The notes under the pieces: model-generated
Databases searched by the model: none
The model's input: the letters and a program-made list of their open reading frames with translations, nothing else
Told to the model about the DNA's origin: nothing
Assembly: GCA_002917075.1 (NCBI GenBank)
Contig: NTMA01000002.1
Location: 310,001 to 374,000, forward strand
Direction: 5' to 3'
From: Hawksworthiomyces lignivorus
Lineage: Eukaryota > Ascomycota > Sordariomycetes > Ophiostomatales > Ophiostomataceae
Length of the DNA stretch: 64,000 bases
In this document: one piece after another, positions 11,613 to 21,100 of the stretch
Position numbering within the stretch: position 1 is the stretch's first letter
Layout: each line of letters opens with the position of its first letter
Program-made: the position numbers and the translations under genes

Positions 11613-12584
11613 GTGTCTGTGGATAGAGTCTCCACATCTTCCTCGGCTTTCTTCATGCCGCCCTCAGACGATGCCGGGCCGCCATCTGAGTCGATCCAAT
11701 CGCTGCCCCCAGCAGCGTCGTCCGTGAGACTGCCCAAGATGCGCCAAGCTTCCCTGGGCTCTCCCCGGGGCCCGTCGGGGGAGCTTCCCATACGACCGCT
11801 GCCGCTGTCACATTCTGAGGCAAGCCTGCCGCCTCGCCGGCCGACGCCGACGGCGGCGTCCCTGTATGCGTCGACGCTCACCCCGCCCGGGTCGCGGTCC
11901 ATGTCGCCTGTGGGCCGCACGAGCTCGCCTGGGCGGACGATGTCGATGACGTCGACAACGAGCACGGGAACATCAGCATCGACGACGACCATCACATCCC
12001 GCGTGCCGGTGGGCGCGCCGTTTACGCGGTCGCTGCTGGAGAGCCCCGCGGCAGACGACCCGGGCGACCCGCTGAGCCTGATCCTCAAGGCGTTTGTGCC
12101 GCACATTGCCGTGTACTCGTCGCGGGACACGGACGAGCTGGTGCGGGAGAAAGGGTTCGCCAACGGGCTGTGGGAGCTGCTGCGGCCGTTTGGCGAGCAG
12201 GTGCAGGGCAAGGTGCATGTGCGGGACAGCAACGGGGCGTCGCGGCCGTGGGATGACTTTTCGGTGCGGTTTGTGCAATTTGGCGACAACATCGAGGCGC
12301 CGGAGAGCGCACAGGGCGTCATCAAGTCGCCGACGAGCCCGGCGCCGCCGCCGCCGATGGTCAACGGGCGGTTGCGCCGCGGCAGCGCAGCGGCTTCGGC
12401 GCCGTCTCCTGCGCTGGCGCGGCCGGGGGGAGAGGACGAGAAGAGCGCGGCGGCAGACGGCGGGGTGCGGATCGCGGCGAGCAATGCCACGTCGAACCGG
12501 ATACCGCTGGTGGAGGCGATCCTGGACAAGCACCTGAGCTTTGCGGAGCGGTCGTTTCTGGGGGTGCCGCAGCTGATGGCGGCG

Positions 12585-12616
<32 letters not shown>

Positions 12617-14429
12617 GCACCACGACCTGGACGTGGAGCACACGTCGCCGTACTACTCGCTGTACCTGCGGCGGCTGCTGTCGGGCTTGCCGGTGGCGAG
12701 CTACGAGACGTTTGCGCACCCGGTGGCGTGCGTGATCGCCATCAGCTCGCGCAACGCGGCGCCGATCCAGACGTTCCAGGAGCTGTACCGGGACATCAGC
12801 CAGGGCGAGCGGCGGCTGCCGCCGTGGGTCAACGGCGACTTTCTGCGGTACTACGTGCTGGTGCACGACGAGGAGAGCGGGGACATCGCGCAGTCGATGG
12901 CGCTGTTTGAGAAGATGAAGCGCAGTCTGGGGCTGCACTGCCACCTGCTGCGGCTGCGGAGCGCGCAGAGCGCGGAGACGGACGACGACAGCGTGGCGCT
13001 GCCGCGCAGCGACTGGATGACGGCGGTGGAGGAGTACGCGGACCTGACGCGCGGCGGGGGCGGTGGCGGCGAGGACGGCGGCGAAGACGACGTCGACGAC
13101 GACGACGACTTTGTCGACCCGACGCGGTACATTTTCGAGTCGGACGCGACGGCGATCCGCACGTTTGTGCGCGAGATGGTGACGCAGTCGGTGGTGCCGA
13201 CGATGGAGCGCAGCATCTCGCTGTGGAACGACCAGGTGGCGTCGAAGCGCAAGGGCCTGAGCGGGCGGTTCATGAGCCTGTCGAAGCGGTGGGGCGGGTT
13301 CGGCAGCGGGAGCAGCAGCGGCGGCGGCGGCAGCGGGAGCGGGCGCAACGGCCTCGGCGGCGGCGGCAGCAACGGGTCCAACTACGACGTGCAGCGCGGG
13401 TACTACGGGGCGGAGGCCCCCGAGGCGGTGCTCCGCAAGCTGGCGGACTACGCGTTCATGCTGCGCGACTGGAAGCTGGCGATGGCGACGTACGACATGC
13501 TGCGGGGCGACTTTAGCAACGACAAGGCGTGGCGGCACCACGCGGCGGCCAACGAGATGTGCGCGCTGGCGCTGCTGATCATGCCGCCGGGCCTGTCGTC
13601 GCGCACCAAGCTGGAGACGGTGACGGGCATGGTGGAGCAGGCGCTGTACTCGTACCTGACGCGGTGCGGAAGCGCGTACGGGGCGGTGCGCAGCGTGGGG
13701 CTGGCGCTGGAGCTGCAGCGGCTGCGCGGCGGCGCGGCCATGGTGGACGAGGCGGCGCGGTGGGGCGCGCGGCTGCTCGAGTCGCGGCTGCTGGGTGCCG
13801 CCGGCGACGCGCTGCTGCGCGAGCGCATGGCCGTGTGCTGCGGCGCGCGCCCGGGCCGCGGCAGCCTGGCCTGGGGCAGCTGGCGCCGCAAGGCCGCCTT
13901 CTGGAGCGTGCTCGCCGCCGACGCCTGGGTGCGCCAGCGCCGCTTCGTCCAGGCCCAGCGCTGCCTGCACGCCGCCTACCGCATGTACGCCATGCTGCCC
14001 AGCAGCGACGACGGCATCGACGGCTTCGCGCGCGCCAGCGGCTACATGCGCGAGCTGCAGCTGCAGATCAAGCAGGGCCTGGCGGCGGCGGACGGCGACG
14101 ACGACGAGGGCCAGGACGAGGACGGAGACGACGCCACCGCCGGCGGAGGCGCGGCGAGCGACAACGCTGGCGGCGAAGAGCCCGAGGTGGAGGTGGAGGA
14201 AGAGAAGGTGGAGCTGCTCGCGGACGACACGGCCGAGAAGATCGCCCGCCGGCGGTCGCGCCGCAACAGCCTGCTGGGCGGCGGCGTCGGCGTCGGCGGC
14301 GTCGGCCAGGCAGGGCTCGAGTCGGCGCCGCTGCGGCGGGTGCTGTCGGCCTCGGCAGAGGAGAACGACGGCGAAGGCGACGGCGACGCCGCGGGAGCGG
14401 CCCCCGACAGCGGGTTCGGCCAGGTATGA
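11613..14429 (+). CDS. TRS85: Trs85/TRAPPC8, TRAPP complex subunit
   Basis: Subunit of the TRAPPIII complex, which activates Ypt1/Rab1 in autophagy and ER-Golgi traffic. The frame gives up to 938 residues. The first ATG is at 11655; the frame is open further upstream but has no ATG there, so the true start may use that ATG or an upstream exon. Family-like segments: DPLSLILKAFVPHIAVYSS (N-terminal core), PPWVNGDFLRYYVLVHDE with ALFEKMKRSLGLHCHLLRL, and the later YAFMLRDWKLAMATYDMLR with TPR-like helices. The N-terminal 140 residues are Ser/Pro/Thr-rich. Low-complexity inserts include a Q9 tract (CAG x9, 12588-12614), an acidic Asp run near 13090 and a Gly/Ser-rich run near 13320. The last 130 residues are acidic and Ala/Gly-rich. 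Base composition is extremely GC-rich. Confidence 0.82.
12588..12614 (+). repeat. CAG trinucleotide repeat (9 copies)
   Basis: Nine uninterrupted CAG codons in the Trs85 frame encode a poly-Gln run between AAK and PHHD. It is likely length-variable between strains. Confidence 0.9.
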
Positions 14430-15455
14430 CCGGCAATGGAGTTGAAGAAGAGAAAGGGGGGCCGCAGCGTGCTGCAGCATAGACAAGCATCGCATCCTCT
14501 GGCATGGAATCCGGCGTTCTTTTTGTTATTTTTTTTTTTTGCCCACCTACATCCTACCATCTGATCATGTAGCTGTTTCTATTCTGTTCTCTTCTTTTGT
14601 TTTTTATATTTTGAATAGAGTCTTAATGAGAGTACGCGACTACGGTGACGAACCTCTGCTGCTGCGCCGGCATCCAAACCAGCACCATCTACACATACTG
14701 CACAAAGGCGAGAACACATCCAGCATCCAAATTTTACGGACATGCCATTGTCGTGAGAAGACATATTGACTAGTGTTCGAAGTTTTTTGTTCTCTAATAA
14801 GGTCGGTAACACAGAGCCACCAGCGCTGCCACCAATAGCCATTGCGATTGGACCAGCTGCCAGAGCGGTCTATCGTTGTCTGCATGACCACTACAGTCTA
14901 TGCGGCTTTTCCACAGCTGCGTTGCGGCTGAAGCATCCAAATAGAGGGTACAGGAAATACTGGACAGCTCGACACGATCAACAAGATCAACACGCTTCCG
15001 TTCTACACGTACTGCAAGCTCCACCGACAAACTACGGTGTAGCCAGCTGCTCGAATATTCTACGCGTACCCTGTCGCGTCTGGACGGCCATGTCCGCAAA
15101 AGCGGTGCAGCTGATGAAGCTCGACGTGGCAGACAAATTAACCACGCATCCACCAGGCAACACCGCGAAGTACGGTGAAAAGGACGCAAAATGAAAATAA
15201 ATCGGCAAGGCTACGTACGTCACATTCGTGCATGTGCACCAAGGGATGCCAAACGCGTCAGTCCATCCCTAGGCAGAGAGATCCTGGTCGACGCTCGTGC
15301 GTGGGTGACAAGTGGACGGTAGGGTGGGTGACCGTCGGTTCTCGGAGGGATCCGGCAGGGGGGAACTAGTGGAGGAGACCGCTGCAATGGGGTGCATCGA
15401 ACGAGTTTTAGACTTCCACGGAGCGCTTGCTTAGAGGCAGCGGAGAAAAGGCATC

Positions 15456-15687
15456 TTATCAGCATGAAGCGGCGTCTAGCCTGGCCTCTAGAAGCTTTGC
15501 TACGCCTTATCTTGGCCTCTATACCTCTGCACGTTTGTACTCTAAGCCCGACGAGAGAAGCACCAGTCTAGTCCAAGGGACCACACTTTACGTCATAGGT
15601 GCGGGCGAGGTGACCGTCTCGCCCGCATGAGACAGGAAAAGATATTGAATCTAATTGGTTAGATCCATTGTGTAGGTAATCTTATCA
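15456..15687. promoter_or_regulatory. Cluster of three GATA (AreA-type HGATAR) sites
   Basis: TTATCA at 15456-15461, TTATCT at 15507-15512 and TTATCA at 15682-15687 are the complements of TGATAA, AGATAA and TGATAA. They match the HGATAR consensus of the nitrogen regulator AreA/Nit-2. Placed 410-640 bases before the xanA-like start codon. Confidence 0.5.
15601..15626. repeat. Perfect 9-bp inverted repeat (hairpin)
   Basis: Left arm GCGGGCGAG (15601-15609), eight-base loop, right arm CTCGCCCGC (15618-15626). It is GC-only or nearly so within AT-richer DNA. It could be a binding palindrome or an RNA hairpin; no function is shown. Confidence 0.6.
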
Positions 15688-15827
15688 GGTTCTGTGATCA
15701 TCTAGATACAGAGAAATAGATGAAAGGGAGGGCAGATGGCGGCGCACCCGAGAAAAACCGCTCTTTTGGTGGCGCTGGTCAGGACCCGCTGAGACTTTTT
15801 TGGTTGCCAGCTAGCTTATACTAAAAC

Positions 15828-15845
15828 TCGGCCGACTCCGATAAG
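15828..15845 (+). promoter_or_regulatory. UaY-type TCGG-N6-CCGA site fused to a GATA site
   Basis: Bases 15828-15841 read TCGG, six bases, CCGA, the published consensus for UaY, the zinc-cluster activator of purine use in Aspergillus nidulans. Its last bases overlap CGATAAG (15839-15845), an AreA-type GATA site. The composite sits about 30 bases before the TATA box and about 255 bases before the xanA-like ATG. Confidence 0.65.
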
Positions 15846-15871
15846 ACACGGCAGAGACGGCAGAGGCAGCA

Positions 15872-15878
15872 TATATAG
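15872..15878 (+). promoter_or_regulatory. TATA box of the xanthine dioxygenase gene
   Basis: TATATAG lies about 220 bases before the ATG at 16097 and directly downstream of the UaY/GATA composite site. Confidence 0.5.
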
Positions 15879-16096
15879 CTTTGTCCTGTCCAGACCTTCG
15901 CGATGTTCTCGGAGAAAGGGCATACTCATATCCAAAGCAAAGCAAACTACCTGCTAGACAACTAGAACTCAACAGACTTCGACTTCTTCTTTCTTCATCT
16001 TCGTCTTCTGCTGCCTCTCTACCACTCACTTCTACAAGTCACTTCTCTACTACTCACTCCTCTTCCTCGTCCATACAAACCAACCTAAATCACACA

Positions 16097-17542
16097 ATGT
16101 CTTTTATCAAGGTTGAGCCCCTGACTCCGGCCGAGGGCTCGAAGGTGGACTTTGGAGCTGTCGTTTCCAATGTCGATATCGAGAACCTCACGGGTAAGTA
16201 ACAAACAGAGCAGCAGTTCAGAAGAAAGAAAAAAAGAGAACAAAAAGGGAACAAAAATAGAACAAAAATATGCTGTTCCTAGTTCTTGTTTGCAATTTGA
16301 TAATGTCGTGATGAAGCCACCCATGTTTCCATGAGTCTTTGTCTGCTGCCCTCGTTGGCATCAACGGACAAAACCTTGGGAGAATACCCGTAAAATCGGT
16401 AACCTCCTGGTAAGATATCATCCGGCTTTTTCTGCAGAGCGCGCTTCCGTACAGAGAAACAGAATCAAAATGTTTCTAACTTTTCTTTCTTGCTCGCCCT
16501 GTCAGATGCCGACTTTGATGTCATCCGCGAGGCCCTGTTCAAGAGCCAGGTGCTGGTGTTCCCCAACCAGGGCCACGTCACGCCCAAGAAGCAGTTTGAG
16601 CTGACGCAGCGCTTCGACCCGACGGGCTCGTCGTACGGCCACGGCAAGACGCTGGACGCCAAGAAGTCGGTGCTGCACCCAGACCTCAAGACCATCCCGC
16701 ACCAGCCGCAGGTGCAGGTGATCGGCAACGGCTTCGTGCCGGCGTACGAGGGCCTCGAGAACATCCAGCTGCGCCACCCGCACCACCGCACGTTCCACGC
16801 GAGCGTGATCCCCGACGACGAGGACCTCGACAACACGCGCTTCTACCGCTGGCACATTGACGCCGCGCTGTACGAGCTGGCCCCGCCCGTCGTCACCACG
16901 CTGCTGGCCGTGCGCGTGCCGGGCGGCCGCCGCCAGACCTGCCGCTACGACGACGGCACCGGCGACGAGCTCGACGTGCCGCTGGGCACCACCGCCTTCG
17001 CGTCGGGCGAGGCCATGTACGAGCGCCTCAGCCCCGAGGACCAGGAGTTTGCCCGCACCACCCGCGTCGAGTACGCCGCCCACCCCTACATCTGGATGAG
17101 CGGCGCCAAGTCGCGCTCCGACGGCCTGGGCCTGCTGTCCGAGGGCCGCGAGCTCAGCCCCGAGGAGCTGCCGCCCGTCGACCCGGCCAAGATCGTCGTC
17201 CTGCCCATGTGCTGGCGCAACCCCGTCACGGGCAAGCTCGCCCTGCAGGTCCACCCCAGCGCCGTGCGCCGCCTGCACCTGGCCGACGGCTCCGTCGTCG
17301 ACGACCTGGCCGTGGTCCGCGAGACCGTCCACGGCCTGCAGCGGCCCGGCATCGCCCCCGAGCTCGTCTACCCCCACGACTGGAAGGAGGGCGACCTCGT
17401 GCTCTTCCACAACCGCGGCCTCATCCACTCCGTCGTCGGCGCCTTCGCCCCCGACGAGGTCCGCCTCTTCCGCCAGTGCAACATCGCCGCCAGCAGCATG
17501 CCCGAGGGCCCCGCCCCCGTCGCCGCCGCCGCCGCCGCCTGA
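16097..17542 (+). CDS. xanA: Alpha-ketoglutarate-dependent xanthine dioxygenase (XanA type)
   Basis: Fe(II)/2-oxoglutarate enzyme that hydroxylates xanthine to uric acid, the fungal alternative to molybdenum xanthine dehydrogenase in purine use as a nitrogen source. Exons are 16097-16193 and 16506-17542 (377 residues). The 312-nt intron has donor GTAAGT and acceptor TGTCAG, and the join gives LTDADFDVIREALFKSQVLV in phase. The TauD-like fold shows the iron-binding RWHIDAALY (H-x-D, about 16850) and the second His in HNRGLIHSVVG (about 17410-17440). A basic pair to bind 2-oxoglutarate is expected near LFRQCN. The start fits the family N-terminus (FIKVEPLTP) and an AAATCACACAATG context. The C-terminus ends in a poly-Ala run. 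The promoter carries UaY- and AreA-like sites, which agrees with the role. Confidence 0.9.
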
Positions 17543-17829
17543 GCAGGTAGTCACTTGCGATTTCTTAGGCTTGGCCTCTCTTTTCTTTGCTTGTTCTCAC
17601 AAGACGTTTTCTTGCTGCTGCTAGCGGTTGCTTTCCTCGTCCAGCGCTGGATTTTGTTTTGCCGTTTGGGTTTCCCTCTGGAGCAGACTCGCTATACCAA
17701 TCGTTTTACACTATATTGCGTACATAGATATACACTGTTCTGAATAGTAGAAATGGATATAGAATTCATTCCTTTTTACACGAGATCCACAGTTAGTCGT
17801 TCCGTAGATTGGTGATATCTATTTCGTTT

Positions 17830-17884
17830 AGATCATTCAGATCGTTCAGGTCGTTCAGGTCGTTCAGACCGGTCTAGATCGTTC
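17830..17884 (+). repeat. 9-bp tandem repeat, AGRTCGTTC
   Basis: Four head-to-tail copies (AGATCATTC, AGATCGTTC, AGGTCGTTC, AGGTCGTTC) at 17830-17865, then a ten-base spacer with ACCGGT and a fifth copy at 17876-17884. Located between the xanA-like and Fig4 genes. Confidence 0.85.
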
Positions 17885-17983
17885 AATGAGTTCTGTAGAA
17901 CGTTCTTTTATTACCTTTGAATGACTGATTGCCGAGTTTGCCACCCTCTATAGTGCTATATTGCAGTGTATATTGCCTATAAT

Positions 17984-18003
17984 AGCGCTATTTTTATAGC
18001 GCT
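17984..18003. repeat. 8-bp inverted repeat with a T4 loop
   Basis: AGCGCTAT (17984-17991), TTTT, ATAGCGCT (17996-18003). Each arm also contains the palindrome AGCGCT. It could form a hairpin or be a protein-binding palindrome. Confidence 0.65.
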
Positions 18004-18121
18004 TGTAGCGTGGCGTTCCCCCCCCCGCTCTATCCTTATCAAATCGCTTCGCCTATATCGTGACGTCGATTGTTTTGTTTCCGTACTCTCAAGAACAAAC
18101 AGAATCTTTAGTCGCCTCACA

Positions 18122-18133
18122 ATGCGCCTGTGA
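18122..18133 (+). promoter_or_regulatory. Possible 3-codon upstream ORF before Fig4
   Basis: ATG CGC CTG TGA in the context CACAATG, which fits the fungal start consensus, ends 17 bases before the Fig4 ATG. If it is in the mRNA it could lower Fig4 translation. The transcript start is not known. Confidence 0.4.
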
Positions 18134-18150
18134 CATCCGCGCCTTGAAAC

Positions 18151-21100
18151 ATGGCCGTGCTAAATACTGCCTTTGATGGCAATGTTGACGCAGCCAGTCT
18201 GGCGAGCAGCCAGAGCACCGCCACGGTGAAAATCGGCGACGCAAACATCCCGGCGAACCAGCCCTTCCCACAGCTTCGCAACAACGCAGACGACGACGGC
18301 GACAGCGACTCGCGGTCTCTTGCGTCCGGCGCCGCATCCAAGACCACAAATGCGTCTCGAGACAACGGCACCGACGACAACGATGATGACGAAGATCCAG
18401 CTGTGGCAAGGCCCTTTCTCCGAACCTCCAGCCCGGACAACGGAGCGGCCCGCACCGTCTCGGGCGTCTCCAGCGTGGACGACGAGGATGACGACGAGAC
18501 GTTTCGCGACGAGGAGGAAGAGAGTAGCGGCGCGGATCAGCCTGGAGCAAAGCGAGACAGAAAGAGCGGCCACGGAGCGGCGGACGGCGGCGAGCGGCGG
18601 ACCAACACCGCGCACGAGCGGCTCGGCCACAAGATGCACAAGTTCACGCTGTACGAGACGGCGAGCCGCTACTACATTGTCGGCGAGGACGTCACGGGCC
18701 GGCGGTACCGCGTGCTCAAGATCGACCGCACCACGTCGGACGACGGCGAGCTGAGCATCACCGACGACAAGATCGTCTACACCCAAAAGGAGATGATCCA
18801 GCTGCTCGACACCATCGACGACGGCAACCGCGGCACCGGCGGCATCAAGCTGCGCTGCACCACCTGGGGCCTGCTGGGCTTCATCAAGTTCACGGGGCCC
18901 TACTACATGATGCTCATCACCAAGAAGTCCACCGTCGCCGTCATCGGCGGCCACATCATCTACCAGATCGCCGGCACCGAGCTCATCCCGCTGACCCCCG
19001 GCCGCGGCGCCGGCAGGGCTGATGTCTCCGGCGGCGGAGGTACCGGCGGCGGCAGCAGCGGTAGCGGTGCAAGTGGAGGCGGCAGCGGCGGAGGCGGCGG
19101 CCAGCACCACGGCGGCCAGAGCGCGAGCAGCAACGCCGACGAGGCGCGGTTCCTAGGCATCCTCAACCACATCAACCTGGCGCAGTCGTTCTACTTCAGC
19201 TACTCGTACGACATCACGCACACGCTGCAACACAACATCACCAAGGAGCGCGAGGCGCTGGCCCAGGGCCGGCGCTGGTCGTGCGACGAGGCCCACAACA
19301 CCATGTTCGTGTGGAACAGCCACCTGCTGCAGCCGGCCGTCGAGGCCCTGGCCTCGCCCTTTGACTGGTGCCGCCCCATCACCCACGGCTACATCGACCA
19401 GGCGTCCATCTCCATCTACGGCCGCACCGCCTACGTGGCCATCATCGCCCGGCGGTCGCGCTACTTTGCCGGCGCCCGCTTCCTCAAGCGCGGCGCCAAC
19501 GACCAGGGCTACGTGGCCAACGACGTCGAGACCGAGCAGATCGTGTCCGAGGCCAGCACCACGTCCTTCCACTCGCCCGGCCGCCGCCTGTTTGCGAACC
19601 CCCAGTACACGTCCTACGTGCAGCACCGCGGCAGCATCCCGCTGTACTGGACGCAGGAGAACGCCGGCGTCACGCCCAAGCCGCCCATCGAGCTCAACCT
19701 CGTCGACCCCTTCTACAGCGCCGCCGCCCTGCACTTTGACAACCTGTTTGCGCGCTACGGCGCCCCCATCTACGTGCTGGACCTCGTCAAGGCCCGCGAG
19801 AGCACCCCGCGCGAGTCCAAGCTGCTGGCCGAGTTCACCCGCGCCATCAACTACCTCAACCAGTTCCTGCCCGCCGGCGCCAAGATCATCCACCACGCCT
19901 GGGACATGTCGCGCGCCAACAAGAGCCGCGACGGCAACGTCATCCGCGTGCTCGAGGACATCGCCGAGACCGTCGTCGCCACCACCGGCTTCTTCCGCAA
20001 CGGCGAGGGGACCGGCGATGTCGCCGCTGCAGGTGGCGGTAGCGCCAGCACCAGCGCCAGCACCAGCGCCAGCACCAGCGCCGTCGGCGACGCGCTCGAC
20101 GCCGGCGCCGTGCAGGCGCGCGTGCAGAACGGCGTGGCGCGCACCAACTGCATCGACTGCCTCGACCGCACCAACGCCGCCCAGTTTGTCATCGGCAAGT
20201 GCGCGCTAGGCCACCAGCTGCATGCCCTCGGCATCCTGGACGAGCCCACCGTCAGCTGGGAGACGGACGCCGTCAACCTCTTCACCCACATGTACCACGA
20301 CCACGGCGACACCATCGCCGTGCAGTACGGCGGCTCCCAGCTCGTCAACACCATGGAGACGTACCGCAAGATCAACCAGTGGACCAGCCACTCGCGCGAC
20401 ATGCTCGAGTCCTTTAAGCGCTACTACAACAACTCCTTTCTCGACGGCCAGCGCCAGGAGGCCTACAACCTCTTCCTCGGCAACTACGTCTACGCAAAGG
20501 GCCAGCCCATGCTGTGGGATCTGCCCACCGACTACTACCTGCACCACGCCGCCAACCCGCTGGGCCGCGAGCCCGACTCCCCCCGCCGCGACTACATCCA
20601 CTGGTTCACCCCGGAGAATCTGCGCCGCCGCACCCTGCCGCCGCTGCCGTCCGTCGCGTCCGCGGGTGCGGCCCTCGACAGGGCCGGCAAGGGCGCCAAG
20701 CGCGCGCGGGCCTCCAGCAGCGGCCTGCAAAAGGGCCCGCGCGGCGGCGGCCAGGCCAGGCTCAAGCACAGCAGCACGGGCAACAGCGTTGCCACCGTCG
20801 GCGGCAAGCCGCTGTCATACTTTGACGACTACTGGCTCGAGTTCTACCGGCCGTATTTCCTGTCGTCCTTTGCCAAGATGTTCACCTTTAAGATCAAGTC
20901 CACCATGAAGTACATTCCCATCCGCTCCACGCGCGAGGGCCAGTACGACCTCAGCCCCTTCAAGGTGCGCAGCGAGATTGGCGGGCATGGCGGCGGCGCT
21001 ACTGCTGCCGCCGAGGTGGACGCCGCCGCTGCCAGGAAGCGCAGCCGCCACAAGAAGGAGGTCTCCTTTGTCACGCCCCACGACATTGCCGCCGCGCGGC

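Larger units (their letters stand above)
14430..16096. other. Intergenic with the xanthine dioxygenase promoter
   Basis: No gene seen in 14430-15400. From about 15450 on there are four GATA sites, one TCGG-N6-CCGA site and a TATA box (listed separately), plus a 9-bp perfect inverted repeat at 15601-15626. Confidence 0.6.
17543..18150. other. Intergenic with short repeats
   Basis: Holds a 9-bp tandem repeat (17830-17884) and an AT-rich stretch with an inverted repeat (17984-18003). The final 100 bases are the Fig4 promoter or leader. Confidence 0.6.

Noticed and set aside
11973..14495. 840-codon open frame on the minus strand opposite Trs85, and similar long antisense frames opposite Fig4, xanA, Syf1 and the deacetylase
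   Set aside because: Extreme GC at third codon positions leaves the antisense frames free of stops. Their translations are Arg/Ala/Val/His-rich and carry no domain.
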